From Ciborinia camelliae (taxonomy: Eukaryota; Ascomycota; Leotiomycetes; Helotiales; Sclerotiniaceae): a stretch of 64,000 nt of DNA. A model generated the notes under the pieces. It had not been told where the DNA came from, made no database searches, and was given only the letters and a program-made list of their open reading frames with translations. The DNA lies in NCBI GenBank assembly GCA_025890175.1, contig JANPYM010000004.1, positions 62,001 through 126,000 of the forward strand, given 5' to 3'. Made by a program: the position numbers and the translations under genes. Every line of letters starts with the position of its first letter. Positions within the stretch are counted from its first letter, which is position 1. Shown here one piece after another: positions 35,201 through 46,800 of the stretch.

Positions 35201-36328
35201 AGCCCATGGAGATTTAACGGGTGTTGGGGGCCCAGGTGGTTTTGCAACGAGAGTAGGTTTCTCGGGAGCACCCTTAAGAATTAAACCAGCTTTCCCGGAT
35301 CCAAGTCGAGGAGCTGGTGCGGCTATAGCCTGAGGTGTTGGTGATCTAGATTGTTTTGGCGCGGGCTCTGCTTTCTTAATTTCTTTAACAATTGGCGCAG
35401 GCTCTGGTACAGGTTCGGGAGGTGGAGGGGGTACATCTTCTGCGTGTGGTAGAGTAATCTTCGTGCCATCGGTCCACTCAATTGATTCAGGTGCCCAATC
35501 ATCATCATCATCATCGATATCTGCCCAATTTGCTTGTTTACCAGGGTCGTCGGATTGTAGTCTAGTCGCTAGATGAATACCATAACGCTGCTTCAGTTCT
35601 TCGTCCGTGAATCGCTTTGGCTCTGGCGGGGCTGCAGCTATTTTTTGTTAGTTTGTCTGCCGTATAAATATACAATGTGTAACCTACGTCTGTTTTTGTT
35701 CCACACAGCACTAGCATCAGGAGCACCACCAACTTTCCCGCCATTCGCAGCTGTTGAAGCTCTTGGTGTTGAATCACGAAGGCCACTGCCTGACTTGGCG
35801 ACCAATCTAGGTTTGGGTGTAGATGATGTCGAAGTTGTCAAAGTTGTTGGGGCGGTAGTGGAAACTGTTGGACCTTTATCTCCAACCTTCGATGGGGCCA
35901 CAGACGTGGAAGCTTTCGATGCCAAAAATGTCTTATTCACTGAAACTGCCTTGAAAGAAGGGGCTGGTTTCTTGATGGTCGAGGCCGATCGAGCATGACC
36001 ACCTTTTTCGTCACCATTTTTCGAGGTTTCCGTTTTCGTAGCTTCAGTATCCGATCCTCCATTAATACTGATCTCCGCCGAGTTATTGTTGGGTTCGAGA
36101 ATATCTGAATATTGTTTACTTCCATCTTTATCGGTAGGGTTTCCATCTATAGAGAGAATTTGTTCGGAGGGGACATCTTGACTCTTGGTTTCAGTAGTGT
36201 TCTAGGCGCATGTCAGCATTTTTCGATTAACTGCAAGGGACCATTCAAAAGTATGAACTAACCAGCTCATGATCAGGAGTTATAGATGGCGTCGCGAAGT
36301 TATCAGGAGTGGCTTCAGTTGCCATCAT
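32279..36328 (-). CDS. Large intrinsically disordered protein with coiled-coil and RG-rich C terminus, about 1312 aa
   Basis: Three exons are inferred: 36328-36263, 36201-35688 and 35637-32279, with introns of 61 and 50 nt. The protein begins MMATEATPDNFATPSITPD. One conserved-looking island spans exons 2 and 3 (SAVWNKNRP joined to FTDEELKQRYGIHLATRL), followed by an acidic run (DIDDDDDDWAPESIEWTDG). Long stretches rich in Pro, Gln, Asn and Ser follow. A single charged helix lies about one third to one half of the way along (MRRTRELAIKRRQEAEAKEE). The C terminus carries RGG/RGR clusters (RGGSRQ, RGGRGVR, RGRGGRGF). RG-rich tails commonly bind RNA and are arginine-methylated, so a role in mRNA metabolism or granules is plausible but inferred. 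I do not recognise an ortholog with known function. Confidence 0.85.
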
Positions 36329-37739
36329 ACGTCTTCAAAATGTTTATTTGGTGTCGAAGTAGTTGCGCATGCGTTGATCCGATCGTTGGTATTCGTGACA
36401 GTACAAGCTTTCTAAACCTTGATGTTGTAAATACCTATGGTGGGGGGATTCGTTTTCGTAAATATGAGGTAAGTTGCGACAATTAAGAAATTTATCTTAA
36501 GAAAGACTTTTGCAATATCTTGGGTATCTAGAATTCAGAGAAGTGGAAGATGAAGGGATCAATGGCGAGAGGTAGGTAGGTAGGTATTGAAGTTGTATTT
36601 GGCTTCTTGCGGGAGACTTCAAAGTGTTACCATCAAATAATTGATACGGTACGGACACTAACTCGAAGTTTAAGGTATTTTGGTATTCTACTAACCAATT
36701 TAGGCAATAGCGTGTGAATATTAAGACTTAGTGTTTTAAATTGCTCGAGGCTGAGGTGAATGGAACATGAACACCTGAGGAAAAAGAAAGGGTGGAAAAC
36801 CACCTGGGCAGCCATATGGATGTTATCATCTACAATATTATCATTTCTTTGTCTCTATTATTATGGGTATAATTATAGTCCCCTATATGTTCCAAATATA
36901 AAACATATCTATGTATAACATATTTTCAATATTTTCGATTGACTTCTTTATCAATGTCTGGACAGTCCAGGTAATTCCCATATGTACTCAACTCCCATTA
37001 GAGGTGGGTACCTAGTAGGTAAGGTAGGTAGAAGATTAACCTATTTTCCAGCTTTGAAGTCACATCTACCTAGGTAGCTACATCGGCTGTTCTACCCATG
37101 AGATAACATAACCCAAAACATGTACGTGGGACAAATTCGGAGTGACACATATACGACTGTTACAATGCGAAAAGTAAAGAGCCAGTGGGAGCCATTGAAT
37201 TTTCGAGATGTAGCAGGGAAACTTCGACTTATTTCTCAACTCATTTCCCACCCTTCTCAGTCCACTGGCACAAGACCTTGAGATTTTGAAAATCGAGGAA
37301 TCTTCATCAGGTACGACTGTGAGTTAGAAAGTGAAAGGAAAAAATTGGCGTGGCCTACACATTTCTAACGTGATCACTGCCTCTTAAGACCCGCATACCT
37401 TCAATGTGGGAGAGGGAGGAAGAAAATGCAGTGAATCTCAGTGCGTGTCAAATGGATTATAGATATCAACCACTTCGTTTCTTATGATGAGCATGCTCCG
37501 GGAGCATAGGCGCATCGATGAGTTGGAAACGCACTCTTCCACCCCACCGCATAACCATTGTTGGGGTTGCCTCGGAGCCCAAATTGCATCACACCCAATA
37601 TGACGACGACCATGGCGCGCAAGACCCGACCAACAACTTGACTGGTATTTATCTATCCCTTTCCTTATTTACACCCAAGTGACACAATGCCTGCAGATGC
37701 TATTCTCCCCCGCCCCTTCCTCTCTCCTGGACCATCCAT
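36329..37739. other. Spacer, 1.4 kb
   Basis: Contains CCTAGGTA-type palindromes (about 37008-37080) and a GGTAGGTAGGTAGG run near 36572. No gene supported. Confidence 0.45.
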
Positions 37740-38316
37740 CTAGTGAGCATTGTTCTTGTGGTGACCTGCCCCGTATTGTTAGTCATCTATTCATCCACAC
37801 AAACCCAAGAATCAACACTTACGCAAATGGAAGTAGTAGTTCTGAGCATAACCAATACCAATCAAAAAGATCAAGGCGTGAATGATAGGTGTGGCAGAAG
37901 GGTTCTTTCCAAAGTATTTGGCTTGGTATCTACCCAACAATCCCTTGGCCTTGATCTCTGGTGCTGGCCCGCGGGGAAGTTTCTCGTAGAAGCTAACTAC
38001 ACGTTGCATGCGGGCGGCATCTTTGGCGGCGCCGAGTCCCTGCTTCAATGTTAGACTTGATGTTTGTGCGGTTTGGATTTCAGAATGTGCGATTTGGGTA
38101 TCAAAATGTGCGATTTGGATTTCAGAATTTGCGGTGGACGAAGAAAGCTCGAGCCGTAGATAGATATAGATCGAGGTGGAGAAAAATGACTTACCGATGG
38201 AGAGGCAACCTAGTATCGAGTTAGTTTCATTTGCAAGTGAGGAGTGTAGAGGGGTATAGAAGACATACCTTAGGAGGGATGAGGGTGGAAAGGGCTCTGC
38301 GTGTAACGAAACTCAT
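37740..38316 (-). CDS. ATP17: Mitochondrial F1Fo ATP synthase subunit f (Atp17), 101 aa
   Basis: Four exons are inferred: 38316-38269, 38209-38195 (a 15-nt micro-exon encoding VASPS), 38039-37823 and 37765-37740. The joined protein runs MSFVTRRALSTLIPPK, VASPS, then GLGAAKDAARMQRVVSFYEKLPRG through KYFGKNPSATP, one membrane helix (IIHALIFLIGIGYAQNYYFHL), and RHHKNNAH at the end. Order, length and the YEKLPRGPAPE motif match fungal subunit f, a stalk/membrane subunit of the Fo sector in the inner mitochondrial membrane. The very short second exon is bordered by clean TAG and GTAAGT sites and is needed for family continuity. The gene is transcribed divergently from the complex I subunit next door. 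Confidence 0.92.
38065..38133. repeat. 21-bp tandem repeat within an ATP17 intron
   Basis: Three and a partial copy of a 21-bp unit containing TGTGCGATTTGG and ATTTCAGAA, inside the second intron of the minus-strand subunit f gene. It lengthens that intron to 155 nt. Confidence 0.85.
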
Positions 38317-38585
38317 CTTGATGGCTGCCTCATCAAATTAGCCCAATTGATCTTCGCACAATTTCCAACATGCTCAAATATCAATTCCGCAATAATACAT
38401 ACCTATTCTGACGTCGTGATGTAATCTAGGAACGATGGATTGATGTTGTCTTCAATCTTCCCTCAAATCTCGTTCCGAAAGCCTCCACTAGTGTGCTTAT
38501 GTAAGCCTTGCCTGGAGCCTCAACATGAACCTCCAAATCCAGCATCCAATAATCTTCCCCTCAATTGCGACTTCTAATACACAAA
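38317..38585. promoter_or_regulatory. Bidirectional promoter shared by two OXPHOS subunit genes
   Basis: 269 bp between the start codons of ATP synthase subunit f (-) and the complex I NDUFS4-type subunit (+). No other gene fits, so both core promoters and 5' UTRs must lie here or overlap. Confidence 0.6.
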
Positions 38586-39426
38586 ATGTCACTTCTTCGT
38601 CCTTCAATCGCAGGGCGATTACTGCGCACTGCAGGTCCTACTGGACTGCGCTCTATCCCAAATGGTGTGAGATACGAACAGACATCTTCTGGTGTCCCTC
38701 TTACACCTTCAAACATCACACAACCGCGCCATTCTACTGGGGAATCGTCGATGATTAATCACCCTCAATCAAAGGACAAGATGGTTAAGCATAACCAACC
38801 AGATTATGGAGTGGAGGTTGACCAAGCTGCTTCGTGAGTTTTCTTTGGGGGATACAACCACAAATTGGGCACTCGGGAGGCAGGATGGATTACTGATGGG
38901 AAATTGGCAGATTGTTCACACCAATCCCAAAGCGTGTTATGAATGGTAGCGAAGAAGGAGTTGTTCTGCCCGCTGCAGTTTTATCTGGTGCCCCCGTCGA
39001 GTTGCAAGCTCGAACAGTCCGGTACGTTCGCCACTGGCTATCAGTACCCTAATCCTACCCAACTATAACCTCAGTGCATAATACCCCGAACAAATAACTA
39101 ATTTTACATCCTCTAGCATTTATCGCCCTGCTAAAACCGCCACACAATCCGGTGACTGGCATAGTCACCACTGGCGCATGGACTGGGATATCTTGTCGAA
39201 GGGCCACCGTTGGGAGAATCCTCTTATGGGCTGGCAATCATCCGCCGATTTCATGCAAGGCACAAACATAAACTTCAAAACCAAGGAGGATGCCATTAGA
39301 TTTGCAGAGAAGCAGGGTTATGAGTTTTTTGTGCAAGAGCCGAATGAGAGGAAAGTCGCGCCAAAGGCGTATGCAAATAACTTTTTATGGAGTGATAAAA
39401 AGTTGAAGCACATCAGGACGAAGTAG
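38586..39426 (+). CDS. NADH:ubiquinone oxidoreductase 21-kDa / NDUFS4-type subunit, 222 aa
   Basis: Three exons, 38586-38833, 38911-39021 and 39117-39426, with GT-AG introns of 77 and 95 nt. The N terminus (MSLLRPSIAGRLLRTAG) is Arg/Ser/Leu-rich without acids, a mitochondrial presequence. The ETC complex I subunit domain is clear: ARTVRIYRPAKTATQSG, WRMDWDILSKGHRWENPLMGW, SSADFMQGTNINFKTKEDAI and FAEKQGYEFFVQEP, ending in NNFLWSDKKLKHIRTK. The subunit sits in the peripheral arm near the NADH-oxidising module and is needed for assembly or stability of complex I. An ATG-initiated upstream extension is not supported. The gene shares its upstream region with ATP17. Confidence 0.95.
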
Positions 39427-41848
39427 AGAGGATGTGAAGGACGGACGGGATATTGGGTGCGTGGAAGGAGATTGTACATATGTTGATGAGCGAGGCAGAT
39501 ATACCTAGCTGCCTGTATTGTGAAGATGCATTCATGATTAAAATTCTTGATTATTTGGCAAAGAGCGGCATAGGCGCAAACTTTGACGCAGATACGTGAG
39601 TGTTTTCGAAGTTAGCAGTTATGAGCTTATTTGATATGGTGATATAGCTCGTTATCATCCATATATGGTACACTTCCATGTCATCCCAAGGACCAAGCAA
39701 CTGGAATAGCCCTTTGATATCTTCTATAATGCAAGTGCTGCCATGTTCTCAGGGTCCTTCCGAGCGTTATCTAATTCTCTTCCATCCGATACCATTACTC
39801 AGTAGAGTATATGGCATTCCTTTGTAACTTCTTTCCAAGTCACTCGTGCCATTGGTTTGATTCCCCTATGCTTTCTCTCCTCTGCCACCCAACTGAGAAA
39901 GGATTGGTATTGAAGGCTCTTATCTTATGGCCCGTCGTACCTAGGTAGGTAATTATAATTATTCCTTTCACTTCGAATTCGCTTCATTGTTATATCGGTT
40001 CGTTTCCGAGTGCCGCTAGAAAAACATGATTTTAAAACCTAGGTGGGAAGAAAGTTCAACTACAGGTACTCGAGTATTTCATCACAATGGGGGTTAAAAA
40101 ATATCTCACCCCCAGAAACAAAAGCCCCCCCTTTTCACATATATCTACCTCTCCAAACCCTTTGAAATACCCCACTTCTCGAAAACCTTGGTCAACCAGA
40201 AATCAGTTTATATTACCATGCTAAAACCGTCACTTTTGGATGAGAGTTTGATTTATAATAACTTTTTCAAAGTTTAAATTGATGGTTTTGACAATGCCAA
40301 AATAGGGAGGGAATGGTGTTGCCTCAAGTGACGTAGTTTGGCGACAACATCATAATGTAAATTAAGTTAATTAACATAGAGTGAGATGGTTATGCTCCTA
40401 GGATATAGATATGGGTATTGGGTGGGTCTTGGAAGCGTGAGTATACCGTGTTTTATTCTGAAAATACTACAGCATCCGATTCGGCTTTTGAGGTCCCTCA
40501 AGTGGTATTTTGCACTTGTGAGCTTCGTTTTGATATGAAGTGAGGACTCGGGAAGGTGTGTATGAATAAATGGTAGATAATTACTAATGCATCTACTATA
40601 CACCCATCGAAGGCCCGATCTACTCAAGCTTCGTCTCTCAATACCTAATCATAATAGATCATAATGTAAGAACTTCCACTAGCTCCATTCAATATTCAGG
40701 GGGGAAATAACAGAACAGAACAGAACATCATGTTTATGACTACCTACTTTCCTTAGTTTAGCTGAATCCATCCCATACATACCTAGTACCTAGTAGTCCG
40801 AGGTGTGATGACTTGTATCTCATGATCACCGCACAATGCCCACCCAGACAAAAGTCAAATTCTCATAAGTAAGTATAATGCACACTGGAACTTCAAGGAT
40901 TCTAGAAATATGATTTCCTTAGTTATTGTATCAACTATACTCAGGTATTGGACGAAAGACAGTTATTCTGATGTTGGCCCCAAATTCTTACCATACGCGG
41001 AAAGCCGAAGGCTTCAATTCATATTACCTAATCACTAACTCAGAAGTCATATTCTCACCGCAATGCTATATTTCTTTTCGCAAATGATGATACTACCTTA
41101 CCTTCTAGTACCTCAGATAGGAATACTTAGATATTCGTTCTGGAATTCCTAGAGAGATATCAAGACCCCTCGTCTCTGGACCTATGCCCTAATGTGACTT
41201 CACGGTTCATTTTTGAAAATGATGGTATTGTAGTTGAACACTTGCGGAATGATAATGGTAGAATGCACGGGGTATGTCAGAGTGCCAAGTAATCTCTTCT
41301 CTAGTGCTGCTGGATCCGAATCTGTATTGTTTCACATTCCTTTGCAATCTTATAAGAAGGCAGGGTGATTACCTATCTGGACTCGAAGAGGATTTTCCCA
41401 CTAGATTAGACGAGTACTAGACGCATCTGGTTTATCAAATCACCCTCTCAGTGTTCCTGACCCTGTTGTATATCTAGAAAGCAACGTTGGAACTTCTAGG
41501 CTGCTAATGTTTGAAAGTCCTGGGTATTTTCACGTAATGAAAACACTCTCCTCTGGTTCTGGGGCTCGAGATGGGGTTGATTTTCAGTCTTGGGTTGTCA
41601 TCTCATCCTTACAATCTAGCACTTGGATTCGATATCCTGGAATAAAAAGGTCATTTCTGCATTTGTATAATGTGAACGTTTAATTATCTTAAGTTCTTCC
41701 GAATGTTGGAAATATTTTCACTGAGACGTTGGGTGCATATCTCTCATTCATTGATCATGATACCTTAAACTACTTATGAAATCGTAATGTAGTCCATAGT
41801 ACGCTCGCACAAAATAGCTAGCATAGAAACATCCCCCAATTTTATAGA
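39427..41848. other. Gene-free spacer, 2.4 kb
   Basis: Contains several CCTAGGTA palindromes (about 39938, 40040 and 40781). No open frame with protein-like features. Confidence 0.5.
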
Positions 41849-42955
41849 TCACTGTACAAAATTGGCTCCAGACTCGGTATCTCTGAACAACAACTCATGA
41901 ACATGCATTCCCTTCTTTATCAAACCTGCATTCCATCCCTTAACCCACATCTCCTGATACTCTTTCTTCCACCACAACTCCATCTGCGGAAGATGCATCT
42001 CAATCTTAACCTTGACAGCCTTATCATCGTCCAAGCCAAACTCCAAGAATCGATGCAACCAATCGAACTCAAATTGTTCCTTATCATCAACCTCAAACCA
42101 CGTATGCGAAAAATTCTTGACCTTAATGACGACGGTTAGGTGATTGAGAGCCTTGCAATGCTCAAGGAGAAGGCTAAAGCGATGGACCTCCTTAGCGAGG
42201 GTTTTGACGCGCCAATCGGACTGTGTATCAATACCCTTGGGCAGAACTGCATCGATTGGTAGTTCGATAATCCATTTTGTTACAAAATTCTGGAATGCGG
42301 GGAACAAGCGCACGGCCTTAGTTGTGTGTAGAGACGGGATAAAAGTTTGAAGTGGACCTTTAAGCGCGAGAAGTGCCGTGAGCTTCTTGTAGAAAAGTGG
42401 TCGCAACTCATTATAAATCTCCTTGTTAGCGAGAAGTAAGGAGAGAACTAGCGGAACACAGTAGCGTTGTGGTGACTCCTTGATCATGACGGGAGTACCA
42501 GGAATGTTGAAGATGGCGGTAGCATTCTTGGAAAGCGGCCTTGGAGCACATTCAGGGCAAAAACATTGGCTAATTCGAGAGTCCATGAAATGGTCGTAGA
42601 TTCGAATGCGGATTTTGGGCTTGAGGGCAAGAAAGTGCTCAAACATGTCCAAAGTCTTGTTGCAAGGAGCATTTGAATAATGAAGGAGAGCTTCGAATTT
42701 ATCATTTTCCTCTGCTGAGACCCCATCAATTCGATAATAGCCTTGATTGGTGTGATTTTTGCCTAGACTTGTTGCTTTGTCTATCAATTTCCCAGGCTGA
42801 ACAACTCTAACAAGGTTGCCTTGCAAAACTTTGACAGTCTTTTGAAAATCAACTGTATGATGGTGTGTAGATTTTGTATTAAGTTGAGAGATCAGGGAAG
42901 AGATTAATGTAGCGTCCTCATCCTCTCCATCAAGAGACTGTGTGGAAAGAGACAT
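41849..42955 (-). CDS. Hypothetical protein, 368 aa (2EXR-like fold possible)
   Basis: A single exon from ATG 42955 to the stop at 41849. The first 110 residues are polar. A central part starts with FEHFLALKPKIRIRIYDHFM, resembling the opening of the 2EXR/F-box-like domains of fungal proteins (LPPEIRxxIY). A Cys cluster (CFCPEC) and SLLLANKEIYNELRPLFYK, the usual second motif of that group, come next. The C-terminal part holds WKKEYQEMWVKGW. There is no membrane helix or signal peptide. Such proteins form large poorly characterised families in Leotiomycetes and other filamentous ascomycetes. The gene appears intact and isolated from its neighbours by long spacers. Function unknown. Confidence 0.82.
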   Translation of the reverse strand: MSLSTQSLDGEDEDATLISSLISQLNTKSTHHHTVDFQKTVKVLQGNLVRVVQPGKLIDKATSLGKNHTNQGYYRIDGVSAEENDKFEALLHYSNAPCNKTLDMFEHFLALKPKIRIRIYDHFMDSRISQCFCPECAPRPLSKNATAIFNIPGTPVMIKESPQRYCVPLVLSLLLANKEIYNELRPLFYKKLTALLALKGPLQTFIPSLHTTKAVRLFPAFQNFVTKWIIELPIDAVLPKGIDTQSDWRVKTLAKEVHRFSLLLEHCKALNHLTVVIKVKNFSHTWFEVDDKEQFEFDWLHRFLEFGLDDDKAVKVKIEMHLPQMELWWKKEYQEMWVKGWNAGLIKKGMHVHELLFRDTESGANFVQ

Positions 42956-43830
42956 TATGATTTCTTAATTGCCGTACACAAGTGTCAACCTGGAGAGAAA
43001 GATTGATACAACGGATAGGATTTTGAGATGCTGTGATAGAAATCAAAAGTCAAGAAAACAATTCAGCTTGACAAGTTGATTGTTGTTGCCATGGGAGAGG
43101 GAGACGGAACGGATCAACCCGAACCACCGAAGGAAAGCCTTCAACTCAGACTTTCATAACCATTGTTATCAGTTCTCCCCGTCATTGTCAGACTACATAT
43201 CATTTCTTTCTGAGAAACCAATAACATGAGAGCATATGCCAACTATAGCATCATAGTATAAATCATCTGAACTTCTCATTATGGACTTGGAAAGTTGTTC
43301 ATAGAACTAACTGGTCGTGATATTAGATGTCCCTTAATATCTCTCTAGATAGAGTGCAAATAGACAAGAAAATAGACAGACATTCATTGTTTTAGACTGA
43401 TGGCCCCTTGTGATGATGTCTCTTAGACCTTCAATTCTAAACCTTCCTATCAATCAGGTAAAGATGGAATCTTACAAAGATGACAGGCAAGTCAGGAGCC
43501 ATGTTTTGGAAGCATTACCTTTCTGTTCTGTTCTCTATCCCTTTATGGCCCATTAAAGAATGATTTAGGAACTGGCCAGTAATATGGACACTCATGCAGT
43601 ATCTTATGCGAAGAATCGACAATGAACATGGCCGAAATGGTTCGTTGTGAGGGTTGACAAAGTGAGGTGTGGTAAGAAGTGAAGTTTGCAACATTTCGGT
43701 GATTGGCGCTTGTTTTCGTACATAAGCGAGCCGATAGGTTAAGCGCGCCTCAGCCTCATGTTGATTGCCCAAGCTGAATCTCAAAATTAGTGATAAGCAG
43801 CCAGGTACCTTCCAAGCTACCACCTTCAAA
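42956..43830. other. Upstream spacer of the Prp22-like gene
   Basis: No gene seen. The reading frame of the helicase extends 22 codons upstream to 43765 but only from a TTG. Confidence 0.4.
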
Positions 43831-46800
43831 ATGGACGATCTCGAGTCCCTCGAAATTCTTTCTTTAGTCCAGAGAGTGTCTTCTGAATTGCAAAATCATC
43901 TTGGGATCAGCGACAAAACCCTCGCCGAATTCGTCATTGCGCAACATTCAGAATGCAGTTCTCTCGAAGAATTTCAGAAGAAGCTCGAGGCTATGGGCGC
44001 AGACTTTCCGCAAAGTTTAATCGAGAGTGTAGATCGTCTGGTTTTAACGATGCATCCAAAGTTTAAAGGTGGCAACGGTAGAAATGGTGCGCCAGCTGAA
44101 AATGGGAATCTTAAAATCGAAGAGAAGACGAAGGTCTTTAAAGGTCTGGCATTACCTGACAAGGAACCGGCATGGCAAGATGATGAGGAGCCCTCCAATG
44201 GACACGCGATAAACGAAACTGACGCCATCGATGATACCCTTGCCTTGTTAGAAGGTCTAGCACCAAAGGCGCAACCGGAGAAAGTTGAGAGGACGAGCAG
44301 AAAACGAAGCAGGAGTCCAGACCAAGATTATGACAGAGGAAGAAGTCGCAAAGACAGGCATAGATCTAGATCACGGTCCAGGGAAGAACCAAGGAGGCGG
44401 CGAAAGCATGAATACGAGGAAGAAGACGAATTTGGGAGGAGTCGAAAAAGCCACAAAAGTAGCCGGAGGAAAAGAGAGGATGACGATTATTACAAACGAC
44501 CACCCACCCCCGAAATTGATGATGAAGTTATTCTATATAAGGTTTATGACGGCCATGTTACTGGTGTGAAGGATTTCGGAGCCTTCGTCAACATACACGG
44601 CGTGAAAGGAAAGGTTGATGGACTTGTGCATATTTCGGCATTAGTGGAAGGGCAACGGGTAAATCATCCATCCGACTTAGTTTCGCGGAACCAACCTGTG
44701 AAAGTCAAAGTCATTAAACTCGAGGGAAATAGGATTGGACTTTCGATGAAGGATGTTGACCAAGAAACTGGAATGGATTTGTCTCCCCAAGACAGGATAC
44801 AATCTGGGGCTAACAGTGCTCCTCTTGGTGGTAAGAACGAGTATGGTTTAATTGATGAGCCTGTACCAGTTTTCGAAGGAGAAATGTCACGGAATTCGAG
44901 AAGGAACAAGAAGAGAATGACATCCCCTGAAAGATGGGAGATCCGACAATTGATCGCATCCGGTGTGGTGAAAGCATCGGATTACCCAGATCTGGACGAG
45001 GATTATAATGCAACTTTGAATGGCGAAGGAGAAATGGAGCTTGAAGAAGATGTTGACATCGAGATTCGAGAAGAAGAGCCACCTTTCTTGACTGGGCAAA
45101 CGAAGCAGTCATTAGAGTTGTCCCCGATCAGAGTCGTCAAGGCCCCTGATGGTTCACTTAATCGCGCTGCTATGGCAGGTACGACTCTGGCCAAAGACCG
45201 AAGAGAGTTGAAACAGCAAGAAGCCCAAGACAAAGCTACGGAAGATGGAGCGAAGGTCGATCTCTCTGCACAGTGGAATGACCCGATGGTAAACCCAGAC
45301 CACAGACAGTTTGCTAGTGATCTCAGAACTGTGAAACAGCAGGCACCTAGTGAAGTTGTACCTGATTGGAAGAGGGTCACTCAGAATAAGAATGAACCCC
45401 TAGGTCGCCGCACAGATATGTCCATCAAAGATCAGAGAGAGTCACTCCCAGTATACAGATTCCGGTCTGAGTTGATCAAGGCTGTTCATGAAAATCAACT
45501 CTTGATCGTGGTCGGTGACACAGGTTCGGGAAAAACTACACAATTAACCCAGTATTTGGCGGAGGCGGGCTTTGCTAACAATGGCATTATTGGATGTACC
45601 CAACCTCGTCGTGTTGCTGCTATGTCAGTAGCAAAGCGTGTCGCAGAAGAAGTTGGCTGCGAGCTTGGCCAAGAAGTTGGATACACTATTCGATTCGAAG
45701 ATTGTACTAGTCCTTCCACAAAGATCAAGTACATGACAGACGGAATGTTGCAGAGAGAAGTATTGATGGATCCAGATTTAAAGCGATATTCCGTTATCAT
45801 GTTGGATGAGGCACACGAACGTACCATTTCTACTGATGTTCTGTTCGCATTACTGAAGAAGACTATCAAACGCCGGCCGGATTTGAAGATTATTATCACA
45901 TCCGCAACTCTGGATGCTGACAAATTTTCTGTCTACTTCAATGAATGTCCTATTTTCTCTATTCCTGGTCGAACATTCCCTGTGGAGGTCATGTACTCAA
46001 GAGAGCCCGAATCCGATTACCTTGATGCAGCTCTGGTTACGGTGATGCAGATTCATCTAACAGAACCCCCGGGAGATATCCTCCTCTTTTTAACCGGTAG
46101 TGAGGAGATCGACACATCTTGCGAAATTCTCTTCGAGCGTATGAAAGCACTTGGCCCTAGTGTTCCCGAGCTGATCATTCTTCCCGTCTATGCTTCATTG
46201 CCCACTGAATTGCAGAGTAAAATCTTTGACCCTGCACCCCCTGGAGCTCGAAAAGTGGTAATTGCTACAAATATTGCCGAGACTTCTATTACTATCGATC
46301 ATATCTATTATGTTATTGATCCAGGATTCGTCAAGCAGAATGCGTACGATCCAAAGCTTGGTATGGATTCGTTGATAGTTACCCCCATATCCCAAGCACA
46401 GGCCAAACAGCGTGCTGGACGTGCTGGAAGAACAGGCCCTGGAAAATGTTTCCGTCTCTACACAGAAGCAGCTTTCCAGTCCGAGATGCTACCGACCAGC
46501 ATACCAGAAATTCAGAGACAAAATTTATCTACGACTATTTTGATGCTAAAAGCTATGGGCATTAATGATTTGCTTCATTTCGACTTCATGGATCCACCTC
46601 CAACAAATACTATGTTGACAGCCCTGGAAGAATTATATGCTCTTTCGGCATTGGATGATGAAGGTCTCCTTACTCGTTTGGGTCGTAAAATGGCCGACTT
46701 TCCCATGGAACCATCTCTTTCCAAGGTTCTCATTGCAGCTGTTGACCTCGGCTGCTCCGATGAACTCCTTAGTATTGTCGCCATGATTTCTATACCGACC

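Noticed and set aside
43765..43830. 22-codon upstream extension of Prp22
   Set aside because: It starts at TTG; ATG 43831 gives the usual N terminus.
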